Source: Mesorhizobium sp. | GTDB lineage: Bacteria; Pseudomonadota; Alphaproteobacteria; Rhizobiales; Rhizobiaceae | DNA length: 64,000 nucleotides | Assembly: GCF_023954305.1 (NCBI RefSeq) | Contig: NZ_JAMLIG010000001.1 | Location: forward strand, 2,480,001 to 2,544,000 | Direction of reading: 5' to 3' | Shown here: one piece after another, positions 33,682 to 43,615 of the stretch | Position numbering within the stretch: position 1 is the first letter of the stretch | How the letters are laid out: every line of letters begins with the position of its first letter | Made by a program: the position numbers and the translations under genes | The notes under the pieces: generated by a model | Told to the model about the DNA's origin: nothing | Database searches by the model: none | Seen by the model: only the letters and a program-made list of their open reading frames with translations

Positions 33682-35481
33682 ATGATCGAAGATCTGCCTT
33701 TCACGTTGACAGAGTTGCGTCGGGCCTATGCCGAAGGGCTTGCTCCCAGCGACGTGATCGCCGAGGCGTTTCGCCGGCTCGACAACGCATCGGATCCCGG
33801 AATCTTCATCCACGATGCGCGTGAGGCCGCGCTTTCCGCTGCGGAGGCACTCGGGACGCCCGACGGGCGTCCGCTGTGGGGCATTCCCTTCGCCGTCAAG
33901 GACAATATCGATGTGGCCGGCATGCCGACCACGGCCGCCTGTCCCGATTTCGCCTATCTTGCCGACCGGGACGCCTTCGTGGTGGCTCGCCTGCGCGAGG
34001 CAGGCGCAATCGTGCTCGGCAAGACGAACCTCGACCAGTTCGCCACCGGTCTCGTCGGCGTGCGCACTTCCTTTCCGGTGCCGCGCAATGCGCTGGACCC
34101 TTCCATCGTGCCGGGCGGCTCTTCCTCAGGCTCGGCGGTGGCCGTCGCTCACGGCATCGCCTGCTTCTCGCTCGGCACCGACACGGCGGGGTCAGGCCGG
34201 GTGCCGGCGGCGCTCAATTCCATCGTCGGGCTGAAGCCGACACTCGGTGCGCTTTCGGCAACGGGGGTCGTGCCCGCCTGCAGGACGCTCGATACCATAT
34301 CCCTCTTCGCGCAGACGGTGGCGGATGCCTGGACGGTCCACGCGGTCGCCGCAGGATACGATCCGGCCGACGCCTACTCTCGAAAGGTCACACCCGGCGC
34401 TCTGTTCGATGCGTCAAAGGTACGAATCGGTGTGCCGGACCGCGAGTCGCTCGAGACCTTCGGAGACGCGGCGCAGGAGGCGGATTTCCGCGCCACGGTG
34501 GAGCGGCTGCGGGCCGGCGGCGCTGGCATTCGCGAGATCGACTTCGCCCCATTCTATGCCGTGGCGCACATGCTCTACGAAGGCGCCTGGCTGGCCGAGC
34601 GCGTTGCCGCGGTTGGGACGCGTCTCACCACCAAGCCGGAGACGCTGCATCCGACGACGCGGGCGATTCTGGAGCCGGGGCTCAAGCTCAGCGCCGTCGA
34701 CTCCTTCGAAGGCTTCTACCGGCTGAAGGCACTGCGGGCCGAATGCGAGGCCGTGCTCGCCGATCTCGATGCGCTGTGCGTGCCGACCATCCCGACCTTT
34801 GTCACGCTGGACGAGATCGCCGCCGACCCGGTCGGGCCGAATTCGCGGTTAGGTACCTACACCAATTTCGTCAACCTGCTCGACCTATGCGGCATCGCGG
34901 TGCCGACGGGCGTCAGGGGCGACGGCCGACCCGGCAGCGCCACTCTCCTCGCTGCGGCCGGCCGCGACGCGCTCTGCGCCTCGCTTGCCACGACGATCGA
35001 GGCGGGGCGCATGGGCGCGACCGGATGGGTGCGGCCCGCGCCCGCGCCGCGCGCCGCGGGTCCCGCCTCGGACGAAATCGCGCTGGCCGTCTGCGGCGCG
35101 CACATGTCCGGCCTGCCGCTCAACCGCGAACTCACCGAACGCGGCGGCCGCCTTCTGCGCGCCTGCAAGACCGCGCCGGCCTACCGCCTGCATGCGCTGG
35201 CGGGCGGGCCCCCTTTCCGTCCCGGCCTTTTGCGCCAGGGGTGGGGGGCTGCGATCGAACTGGAAGTCTGGGCGCTGCCGAGGGAGCGGTTCGGCGACTT
35301 CATCGCCGGGGTTCCCGCGCCGCTCGCCATCGGCACGGTCGAACTGGAGGACGGATCGAGCGTCAAGGGCTTCCTGTGCGAAGCCGCCGGACTGGCGGGC
35401 GCGACCGATATTACCGATCTCGGCGGCTGGCGGGCCTATCTCGCCGAGAAGACCAAGCCGGCGGCGGAGGCCGCGGCATGA
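33682..35481 (+). CDS. atzF: Allophanate hydrolase
   Basis: A 599-residue amidase that splits allophanate into ammonia and CO2, the last step of cyanuric acid, biuret and urea-carboxylase pathways. The catalytic triad is visible as Lys73 (FAVKDNID), cis-Ser147 (GGSSSGSA) and nucleophile Ser171 (GTDTAGSGR); spacings of 74 and 24 are those of characterised AtzF. The C-terminal 150 residues form the allophanate hydrolase C-terminal domain (AVCGAHMSGLPLNRELTERG). The ribosome site is weak (AAGAACG). Its stop overlaps the next gene by 4 nt (ATGA). First gene of the nitrogen-scavenging operon. Confidence 0.93.
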   Translation: MIEDLPFTLTELRRAYAEGLAPSDVIAEAFRRLDNASDPGIFIHDAREAALSAAEALGTPDGRPLWGIPFAVKDNIDVAGMPTTAACPDFAYLADRDAFVVARLREAGAIVLGKTNLDQFATGLVGVRTSFPVPRNALDPSIVPGGSSSGSAVAVAHGIACFSLGTDTAGSGRVPAALNSIVGLKPTLGALSATGVVPACRTLDTISLFAQTVADAWTVHAVAAGYDPADAYSRKVTPGALFDASKVRIGVPDRESLETFGDAAQEADFRATVERLRAGGAGIREIDFAPFYAVAHMLYEGAWLAERVAAVGTRLTTKPETLHPTTRAILEPGLKLSAVDSFEGFYRLKALRAECEAVLADLDALCVPTIPTFVTLDEIAADPVGPNSRLGTYTNFVNLLDLCGIAVPTGVRGDGRPGSATLLAAAGRDALCASLATTIEAGRMGATGWVRPAPAPRAAGPASDEIALAVCGAHMSGLPLNRELTERGGRLLRACKTAPAYRLHALAGGPPFRPGLLRQGWGAAIELEVWALPRERFGDFIAGVPAPLAIGTVELEDGSSVKGFLCEAAGLAGATDITDLGGWRAYLAEKTKPAAEAAA

Positions 35482-36452
35482 CGACGATTCCGATCATCGA
35501 CGTGTCCGCGCTGGCGGCGGAGGATGAGGCGGCGACAGCGCGGGTGGCGCGGGAGATCGGCACCGCCTGCCGCGAAGTCGGCTTTTTCTACGTCGTCGGG
35601 CATTCGGTCGGCGCGTCAAGGATTGCGGCCGCCTTCGCCGCCGCCCACGCCTTCTTCGCCCAGGACGAGGCAGAGAAGAAGAAGGTGCTCTACACGGCTG
35701 CCGGAAATCGCGGCTACGTGCCGATGAAAGGCGAGGCGCTCGACCCGGGCAAACCGGCCGACCTGAAGGAAGCCTTCAACATCGGCCTCGAGCTGCCGCC
35801 GGACGATCCGGAGCTTTTGGCCGGAAGGATGTTTCGTGCCGGAAACCTCTGGCCCGAGATGTCCGGCTTCCGCGACACGATGCTGGACTATTTCGATGCC
35901 TGCCACCGCTTCGGCGTGCTCTTGCATCGCGCCTTCGCGATCGACCTCGGCCTGGCGCCCGACTTTTTCGACCGCACGCTCGACCGGCCGATGGCGGTCC
36001 TGCGGTTGCTGCATTATCCGCCGGCTCCGGTCCGTGGCGAGGTCGGCCAGCTCGGGGCCGGCGAGCACACCGACTACGGCTGCGTGACGCTGCTCGCGAC
36101 CGATGGCGTCGGCGGGCTCGAGGTGCGCACGCGCGCCGGCGAGTGGGTGAAGGCGCCGCATGTCGAAGGCGCCTTCGTCTGCAACATCGGCGACTGCCTG
36201 ATGCGCTGGACGAACGACATCTATGTCTCGACGCCGCATCGCGTGGTCAGCCCGGCCGGGCAGGAGCGCTACTCGATCGCCTTCTTCCTCGACCCCAACC
36301 CGGACGCCGACATCGCCTGCCTGCCAGGCTGCGCCACGCCGGACCGGCCGGCGCGCTACGCCTCGATCAAGGGCGACGCCTTCCTGCTCAGCCGGCTGTC
36401 GCCGACCTACGAGAAATCCGGCCTCGGGCTGGAGAAGGCGGGGGCCGCATGA
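35478..36452 (+). CDS. 2-oxoglutarate/Fe(II) oxygenase, isopenicillin N synthase family
   Basis: A 324-residue non-haem iron oxygenase. The iron ligands His197 and Asp199 (EHTDYGC) and His254 (STPHRVVS) are present, with the 2-oxoglutarate-binding Arg264-x-Ser266 (RYSIAFF). Members hydroxylate many small substrates; the fungal thymine-7-hydroxylases that attack a pyrimidine methyl group belong to this family. Translational coupling to atzF and co-location with a BMP-type importer and biuH suggest that it opens or modifies a nitrogen-rich ring or N-alkyl compound. That role is a hypothesis. Confidence 0.88.
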   Translation: MTTIPIIDVSALAAEDEAATARVAREIGTACREVGFFYVVGHSVGASRIAAAFAAAHAFFAQDEAEKKKVLYTAAGNRGYVPMKGEALDPGKPADLKEAFNIGLELPPDDPELLAGRMFRAGNLWPEMSGFRDTMLDYFDACHRFGVLLHRAFAIDLGLAPDFFDRTLDRPMAVLRLLHYPPAPVRGEVGQLGAGEHTDYGCVTLLATDGVGGLEVRTRAGEWVKAPHVEGAFVCNIGDCLMRWTNDIYVSTPHRVVSPAGQERYSIAFFLDPNPDADIACLPGCATPDRPARYASIKGDAFLLSRLSPTYEKSGLGLEKAGAA

Positions 36453-36490
36453 GCTTCCCGCGCTCGCATTCCGTTTCGCAATCCGGGGGA

Positions 36491-36506
36491 GGGCACGGGC
36501 TTTGCC
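36491..36506 (+). promoter_or_regulatory. Sigma-54 promoter upstream of the BMP binding-protein gene
   Basis: GGGCAC-GGGCT-TTGCC matches TGGCAC-N5-TTGCW except at the first and last bases, with GG and GC spaced by exactly 10 nt. It lies in the only sizeable gap of the front half of the operon. Transcription would start near 36518, 56 nt before the binding-protein ATG. This implies nitrogen (NtrC) control of the importer and downstream hydrolases. Confidence 0.65.
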
Positions 36507-36573
36507 TTCTTCCGCTCGACAGAACGGCCGCCGCCGGCGGCCGCACTCAACCCTCTAGCCGCTGGAGCCTCGC

Positions 36574-37680
36574 ATGAACACTTTCTCGCTCAATCGTCGT
36601 TCGCTGCTCAAGGCCGGCGCCGCCGGCCTCGCCGCCTCCGCCCTGCCGTTCGGCCTCGCCCGGGCGCAGACCCCGATCGTCCTCGGCGCCGTCTATGTCG
36701 GTCCCCGCGACGATTTCGGCTGGAACCAGGCTCACGCGGTGGCCATGGACATCCTGAAGCAGGTACCGGGCGTCACCGTGGTGGAAGAGGAAAACGTGCC
36801 GGAGACCGACGCGGTCTCGAAGTCGATGGAATCGATGATCAATCTCGACGGCGCCAATCTCGTGCTGGCGACCTCGTTCGGCTACTACAAGCCGTTCGTG
36901 CTGGAGAGCGCCAAGAAATACCCGGCCGTCCAGTTCCGCCACGCCGCACCGTTGTGGAACAAGGATACCGACCCGGCCAATGCCGGCTCCTATTTCTGCT
37001 ACCTCAACCAGGCGCACTACGTCGACGGCGTCGCCGCCGGCCTGTCGACCAAGACCAACAAGATCGGCTTCGTCGCCGCCAAGCCGATCCCGTCGGTGCT
37101 CTCCAACGTCAACTCGGTGCTGCTCGGCGCGAAAAGCGTCAACCCCAACGCGACGGTGCAGGTGATCTTCACCGGCGAGTGGTCGCTCCCGGTGCGCGAG
37201 GCGGAGGCCGCCAATGCGCTGATCGATGCCGGCTGCGACATCATCACCTGCCATGTCGACGGTCCGAAGGTGGTCATCGAGACGGCCGAAGGACGCGGCG
37301 TGAAGAGCTGCGGCCACAATGCCAGCCAGGCGCCGCTCGCGCCCAAAGGCTTCATCACCGGTGCCGAATACAAGTGGGAGACCATCTACAAGCTCTACGC
37401 CGACGCGCTGTCCAAGGGCGAGGCGCTGCCGAACTTCACCGTCGGCGGCTACCACAACGACATGATCCGCAACACGGCCTATGGCGCAGGCGCGACGCCC
37501 GAGGCGATCAAGGCCGCGGACGCCGCCATCGAGGGCCTGAAGGCCGGCAAGCCGATCTATGTCGGCCCGCTCAAGGACAATACCGGCAAGGTCGTTATCG
37601 AGGGCTCCAAGGACAATTACGATCCGGAGCTCGACGGCATGAGCTACCTGCTCGAAGGCGTCGTCGGCTCGACGACGTGA
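36574..37680 (+). CDS. BMP family ABC transporter substrate-binding protein
   Basis: A 368-residue periplasmic lipoprotein-like/BMP-fold protein. The N-terminus has a twin-arginine motif (NRRSLLKAGAAGL) and a cleavage site near ARAQ, pointing to Tat export. The mature protein begins PIVLGAVYVGPRDDFGWNQA, the usual BMP opening. BMP proteins bind nucleosides, purines and related heterocycles. GGAG lies before ATG 36574. Clustering with atzF and biuH suggests biuret, cyanuric acid or a pyrimidine breakdown product as ligand. Confidence 0.9.
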   Translation: MNTFSLNRRSLLKAGAAGLAASALPFGLARAQTPIVLGAVYVGPRDDFGWNQAHAVAMDILKQVPGVTVVEEENVPETDAVSKSMESMINLDGANLVLATSFGYYKPFVLESAKKYPAVQFRHAAPLWNKDTDPANAGSYFCYLNQAHYVDGVAAGLSTKTNKIGFVAAKPIPSVLSNVNSVLLGAKSVNPNATVQVIFTGEWSLPVREAEAANALIDAGCDIITCHVDGPKVVIETAEGRGVKSCGHNASQAPLAPKGFITGAEYKWETIYKLYADALSKGEALPNFTVGGYHNDMIRNTAYGAGATPEAIKAADAAIEGLKAGKPIYVGPLKDNTGKVVIEGSKDNYDPELDGMSYLLEGVVGSTT

Positions 37681-37699
37681 TGTGATGGACGCGGTGACC

Positions 37700-37854
37700 A
37701 AGCACCCCCACTCCGTCTTGCTGCGCAAGCCACCTCTCCCCCTGCCCGGGGGAGAGGAGGCGCCAATTGTCAAGGCCGGCGCCCTCGGCAAGCTTGGTTT
37801 CCTCTCCCCCGGGCAGGGGGAGAGGTGGTCCGAAGGACCGGAGTGGGGGTGCTT
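37700..37854. repeat. Large palindromic intergenic repeat 1
   Basis: An outer arm (AAGCACCCCCACTCCG, 37700-37715, with 37839-37854) and an inner arm of about 29 nt (around 37730-37758 with 37800-37828, core CTCCCCCTGCCCGGGGGAG) form a long imperfect hairpin about 155 nt long. The inner arms are themselves palindromic. It lies between the binding-protein and permease genes. It resembles rhizobial palindromic repeat families and probably folds in the mRNA. Confidence 0.75.
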
Positions 37855-37899
37855 CGCCGTGCAAGAACGCGCTTCACACTCCGCTCCCGGAGCCCTCCC

Positions 37900-39009
37900 A
37901 TGACCGCCGTCGTCTCGCCTGCGCCTATCGCCTCCCGCGGCCTTTCCCCGCGCGCCATCGCGTCGATCGAGGCGATCCTCATCCCGGTCGGGGCGCTGGT
38001 CGCCTCGGCGATCCTGTTTTCCCTGTTCCTGCTGGCGCTCGGCAAGTCGCCGGCGACCTTCTTCTCGCTGGTCTGGACCGGCGGCTTCGGGTCCGCCTTT
38101 TCGATCCAGAACACGCTGCAGCGGGCAGCGCCCCTGATCCTCACCGGTCTCGCCTTCGCCATTCCCGCCCGCATCGGCCTGACCCTGCTCGGCGCCGAGG
38201 GCGCGCTCGTGCTCGGAGGGTTCTCCGCCGCGGCCATCGCGATCCCGCTCGTCACCTTCGGCTTTCCGGCCTTCATCGGCCTGCCGGTCATGGCGCTGGC
38301 GGCGATGCTCGCCGGCGGGGTGTGGATCGGGCTCGCCGGCTGGCTGCGCCACTATCGCGGCGTCAACGAGACGATCTCGTCGCTGCTGCTCGGCTACATC
38401 GCGATTGCCATCATGAATTTCTTCGTCGAGGGCCTGCTGCGCGATCCGGCATCGGCCAACAAGCCGTCGACCATGCCGATCGGCGACGCCTACCGCGTCG
38501 GCTCGATGCCGGGAACCACGGTGCACTGGGGGATGGCAGCGGGACTGGTGCTCGCCGTCGTGCTCTACATCCTGATGACGCGCACGACATTCGGCTTCGC
38601 TGCCCGCATGACCGGCGGCAATGTCCGCGCCGCCAAGGCGCAGGGCCTGCCCGTCGGCTTCCTGGTGGTGACTTGCTGCGCCATTGCCGGTGCCTGCGCG
38701 GGGCTCGCCGGCTTCTACGAGGTCGCCGCCATCCACGGCCAGGCCAACGCCTCGCTGGTCGCCGGCTACGGCTTCACCGGCATCCTCGTCGCTTTCCTGG
38801 CACGGCAGAACCCGCTCGCCATCATTCCGGTCGCCATCATGTTCGGCGCGCTCGATGCGGCCGGCGGCCTGGTGCAGCGGCGCATGGCGATGCCGGACGC
38901 GACCGTGCTGGTGCTGCAGGGCATTATCTTCGTGGTGTTGCTGGTGAGCGAGACCTTCTACGGGCGCGTCCCCTTCCTGCAGCCGCGGACCACCGGAGAC
39001 CGGACATGA
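37900..39009 (+). CDS. BMP-system ABC transporter permease (COG4603, YufP/NupP-like)
   Basis: A 369-residue membrane protein with about nine hydrophobic helices. AIPARIGLTLLGAEGALVLG, GVNETISSLLLGYIAIAIMN and TTFGFAARMTGGNVRAAKAQ are typical of nucleoside-type importers. ATG 37900 has GGAG 8 nt upstream. It overlaps the next permease by 4 nt (ATGA). Confidence 0.9.
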   Translation: MTAVVSPAPIASRGLSPRAIASIEAILIPVGALVASAILFSLFLLALGKSPATFFSLVWTGGFGSAFSIQNTLQRAAPLILTGLAFAIPARIGLTLLGAEGALVLGGFSAAAIAIPLVTFGFPAFIGLPVMALAAMLAGGVWIGLAGWLRHYRGVNETISSLLLGYIAIAIMNFFVEGLLRDPASANKPSTMPIGDAYRVGSMPGTTVHWGMAAGLVLAVVLYILMTRTTFGFAARMTGGNVRAAKAQGLPVGFLVVTCCAIAGACAGLAGFYEVAAIHGQANASLVAGYGFTGILVAFLARQNPLAIIPVAIMFGALDAAGGLVQRRMAMPDATVLVLQGIIFVVLLVSETFYGRVPFLQPRTTGDRT

Positions 39010-39926
39010 GCGATTCCAGCCTGTTCATCGTCCTCATCGCCATGATCGGCGGCGCGATCCGCGTCTCCACGCCGTTCATGTTCGTGGCGCTCGGCGAAAC
39101 GCTCACCGAGAAATCCGGCCGCATCAATCTGGGACTCGAGGGAAATCTCGTGCTGGGCGCGATGGTCGCCTATGCCGGCTCCTACACGACCGGCAGCCCG
39201 TGGCTCGGCGTGCTGTTCGCCGGTCTTTCCGGCCTCGTTCTGGGCGCCATGCACGGCTATATCTGCAAGCTGCCCAAGGTGAACGACATCGCCGTCGGCA
39301 TCGCCTTCATGAGCTTCGGCACGGGGCTCGCCTTCTTCTTCGGCAAGCCCTACATCCAGCCGACCGCGCCGCGCCTGGAAGCCATTCCGTTCGCCTGGTG
39401 GTCGTCCAATCCGTCCGTCGAGCAGGCGCTGCAGGTCAATCCGCTGTTCCTCGTCGGCATCGCGCTTGCGGTTGTCATGTCGTGGGCGCTGGCCAACACG
39501 CGCTGGGGGCTGATCGTGCGCATGACCGGCGACAGCGCTGCCTCGTCGCGGGCCATGGGCGTGTCGATCGATCTCGTGCGGCTGCTGGCCACCGCCGCCG
39601 GAGGCTTTCTCTCCGGCGTCGGCGGCGCCTTCCTGTCGCTCTACTATCCGGGCAGCTGGAACGAGGGCCTGTCGTCCGGCCAGGGGCTGATGGCGGTGGC
39701 GCTGGTCATCTTCGCCCGCTGGCACCCCATCCGCTGCGTCTACGCCGCGCTCCTGTTCGGCGCGGCGGGCGCCATCGGACCGTCGCTGCAGTCGATCGGC
39801 ATCAGCCAGGGCTACTACTTCTTCAATGCCGCCCCCTACATCCTGACCCTGTTCATCATGATCGCCTCGGCGCGGTCGAAGAGCGCGGCGCGCGAGGCGC
39901 CGGGCGAACTCTCCATCGTCAAATGA
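39006..39926 (+). CDS. BMP-system ABC transporter permease (COG1079, YufQ/NupQ-like)
   Basis: A 306-residue membrane protein with about eight helices and the family opening RVSTPFMFVALGETLTEKSG followed by RINLGLEGNLVLGAM. It pairs with the preceding permease to form the channel. It is followed 10 nt later by biuH, so transport and hydrolysis genes share one transcript. Confidence 0.9.
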   Translation: MSDSSLFIVLIAMIGGAIRVSTPFMFVALGETLTEKSGRINLGLEGNLVLGAMVAYAGSYTTGSPWLGVLFAGLSGLVLGAMHGYICKLPKVNDIAVGIAFMSFGTGLAFFFGKPYIQPTAPRLEAIPFAWWSSNPSVEQALQVNPLFLVGIALAVVMSWALANTRWGLIVRMTGDSAASSRAMGVSIDLVRLLATAAGGFLSGVGGAFLSLYYPGSWNEGLSSGQGLMAVALVIFARWHPIRCVYAALLFGAAGAIGPSLQSIGISQGYYFFNAAPYILTLFIMIASARSKSAAREAPGELSIVK

Positions 39927-39936
39927 GGACCGGCAC

Positions 39937-40655
39937 ATGAGCCTTGTCGACGAACGCATCGCGGCCGCCCGCGTCCCCAACGGGGTAACGATCGGATCCG
40001 ATCCCTACCCCTGGCCCTTCGACGGCGATTTCGGGCCGCACAACACGGCGCTCGTCGTTATCGACATGCAGACGGATTTCTGCGCGCCGGGCGGCTATGT
40101 CGACTCCATGGGCTACGACATCTCGCTGACGCGGGCACCGATCGGGCCGATCCAGTCGGTGCTCGCGGCGATGCGGGCCAAGGGCTATCCGATCATCCAC
40201 ACCCGCGAGGGCCACAAGCCGGATCTCTCCGACCTGCCCGCCAACAAGCGCTGGCGCTCGCAGCGGATCGGCGCCGGCATCGGCGACCAGGGCCCGTGCG
40301 GCCGCATCCTGGTGCGCGGCGAGCCCGGCTGGGAAATCATCCCGGAACTTCGGCCGGAGCCGGGCGAGATGATCATCGACAAGCCGGGCAAGGGCACCTT
40401 CCTCGCCACCGACTTCGAACTGGTGCTCAGGATGAAGAACATTCGCAACATCGTCTTTTCCGGCGTCACCACGGATGTCTGCGTGCATACGACGATGCGC
40501 GACGCCAACGACCGCGGCTACGAGTGCCTGCTCCTCGAAGACTGCTGCGCCGCGACCAAGGTCGAAAACCATCTCGCGGCAATCGACATGATCAAGATGC
40601 AGGGCGGGGTGTTCGGCGCGGTCGCGACCTCGGCCGCGTTCCTCGAGGCCCTGCC

Positions 40656-40659
<4 letters not shown>
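39937..40659 (+). CDS. biuH: Biuret amidohydrolase
   Basis: A 240-residue isochorismatase-fold cysteine hydrolase. The catalytic triad Asp43 (VVIDMQTDF), Lys149 (IIDKPGKG) and Cys182 (TTDVCVHT), plus Gln222 in KMQGGVFG, keep the exact spacings of the Rhizobium leguminosarum BiuH residues Asp36, Lys142, Cys175 and Gln215. Long runs such as ANKRWRSQRIGAGIGD and NDRGYECLLLEDCC also match that enzyme as I recall it. It converts biuret to allophanate, the substrate of AtzF in the same operon. The stop overlaps the ATPase start (ATGA). Confidence 0.88.
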
Positions 40660-42203
<1,544 letters not shown>

Positions 42204-42226
42204 CGATGGATCGGCGCGTGACGCTT

Positions 42227-42320
42227 ACCCCCACCCCGTACCCCTCCCCACAAGGGGGAGGGGGGCGCCAACGTTCGAGAATCCCCCTCCCCCTTGTGGG
42301 GAGGGGTACGGGGTGGGGGT
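42227..42320. repeat. Large palindromic intergenic repeat 2 (perfect 38-bp arms)
   Basis: Two perfectly complementary 38-nt arms (42227-42264 and 42283-42320; they include CCCCGTACCCCTCCCCACAA) are separated by 18 nt. The element fills the gap between the ATPase gene and the second cysteine-hydrolase gene. The right arm ends 7 nt before the ATG and contains the only G-rich ribosome-site candidate, so folding could hide it. Confidence 0.85.
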
Positions 42321-42327
42321 CCGGCTC

Positions 42328-43008
42328 ATGATCGCCGTCCCCGCCCGCCCCTACGACTTCACGGTCGATCCGTCGAAGGTCGCGCTGGTCGTCATCGACA
42401 TGCAGCGCGACTTCATCGAGCCGGGCGGCTTCGGCGACGTGCTCGGCAATGATGTATCGCGGCTCACCGCCATCGTGCCGACGGTGGCGGCGCTGATCGG
42501 CCTGTTCCGCACACACAGGCTGCCGATCGTCCATACCCGCGAAGCGCATCGGCCGGACCTCTCCGACTGTCCGCCGGCCAAGCGACTGCGGGGAAAACCG
42601 GGTCTCAGGATCGGCGACGAGGGCACCATGGGCCGCATCCTGATCGCCGGCGAGCCCGGCAACCAGATCCTGCCCGAACTCGCTCCGCTGCCTGGCGAGA
42701 TCGCGATCGACAAGCCGGGCAAGGGCATGTTCTGGGCGACCGGGCTGCACGAGACACTGACGGCGAAGGGAATCACGCAGCTGGTCTTCGCCGGCGTGAC
42801 GACCGAGGTCTGCGTCCAGACCTCGATGCGCGAAGCCAATGACCGCGGCTACGAGTGCCTTTTGATCGAAGATGCGACGGAGAGCTATTTCCCTGAGTTC
42901 AAGGCCGGCGCGATCGAGATGATCGTCGCCCAGGGCGGCATCGTCGGCTGGGTCACGCCGCTGGCGGCGCTCGAAGCCGCATTCGTGGGGGCAATGGCGG
43001 ATGGCTAA
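42328..43008 (+). CDS. Isochorismatase-family cysteine hydrolase, BiuH paralogue
   Basis: A 226-residue hydrolase with Asp24 (VVIDMQRDF), Lys129 (IDKPGKG), Cys162 (TTEVCVQT) and Gln202, the same triad spacing as BiuH. It shares REAHRPDLSD and NDRGYECLLIED with the upstream copy but differs elsewhere (for example FWATGLHETL and WVTPLAALEAAF). It may hydrolyse a related ureide such as carboxybiuret, N-substituted biuret or a ring-opened pyrimidine. Translation starts at ATG 42328; an in-frame GTG at 42313 lies inside the hairpin. Confidence 0.85.
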   Translation: MIAVPARPYDFTVDPSKVALVVIDMQRDFIEPGGFGDVLGNDVSRLTAIVPTVAALIGLFRTHRLPIVHTREAHRPDLSDCPPAKRLRGKPGLRIGDEGTMGRILIAGEPGNQILPELAPLPGEIAIDKPGKGMFWATGLHETLTAKGITQLVFAGVTTEVCVQTSMREANDRGYECLLIEDATESYFPEFKAGAIEMIVAQGGIVGWVTPLAALEAAFVGAMADG

Positions 43009-43068
43009 GCGGGAGTGGCGCACGATTCCACGGCGGAGCGGCGCGCGGAGTAGGCGGGCCTTCTGAGC

Positions 43069-43449
43069 ATGACAATAGACGATCCCGAGACGCTGGCCGA
43101 GATCAGCGCGATCTTCTTCGCCTATGAAAAGGCGCTGCTGGAAAACGACAGCGCCACTCTGGACGCGATGTTCCTGCAGAGCTGCATCACGGTTCGCTAT
43201 GGCGTCGCGGAGATCCAGTACGGGATCGAGGAGGTGCGCGCCTTCCGTTCGGCCCAGAAGCCATTCGAGCGCACGCTGTCGCGCACGCTGATCACCACCT
43301 ATGGGCGCGACATGGCGATCGCCTCGACGCTGTTCCACCGTCCGGACTTTCCCGGCCAGGTCGGCCGTCAGATGCAGACCTGGATCCGAACGAGCGACGG
43401 CTGGAAGGTCGCCGCCGCGCATGTCAGCATGATGGACGAGGGCGGCTAA
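43069..43449 (+). CDS. AtzH/HpxZ-like protein (DUF3225, SnoaL/NTF2-like fold)
   Basis: A 126-residue protein with the pattern FFAYEKALLENDSATLDAMF then VRYGVAEIQYGIEEVRAFR and a C-terminal VAAAHVSMM, as in HpxZ of oxalurate breakdown and AtzH beside the cyanuric acid genes. The fold is a small cone-like NTF2 barrel; the family's function is not settled. Its presence here supports a link to ureide catabolism. It starts 60 nt after the BiuH paralogue. Confidence 0.82.
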   Translation: MTIDDPETLAEISAIFFAYEKALLENDSATLDAMFLQSCITVRYGVAEIQYGIEEVRAFRSAQKPFERTLSRTLITTYGRDMAIASTLFHRPDFPGQVGRQMQTWIRTSDGWKVAAAHVSMMDEGG

Positions 43450-43615
43450 CCCCCCCTGCTCTAAGCGACACACCGTCTTCGTCTCGCAGACGGGCGACCT
43501 CTTGCGCGCGGCCAGGATACAGCCGACATGCGCGGGCGAAACAGAGATTCCTCGCCGGCCCGCTCGGCTACGCCATCGAAGCGGCGCGCACGGGCAGAAA
43601 TCCCAGGAGATTCAC

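Noticed and set aside
43473..43493. CCGTCT-N9-AGACGG considered as a terminator before the LLM gene.
   Set aside because: The stem is only 6 bp with a wide loop and no T run.
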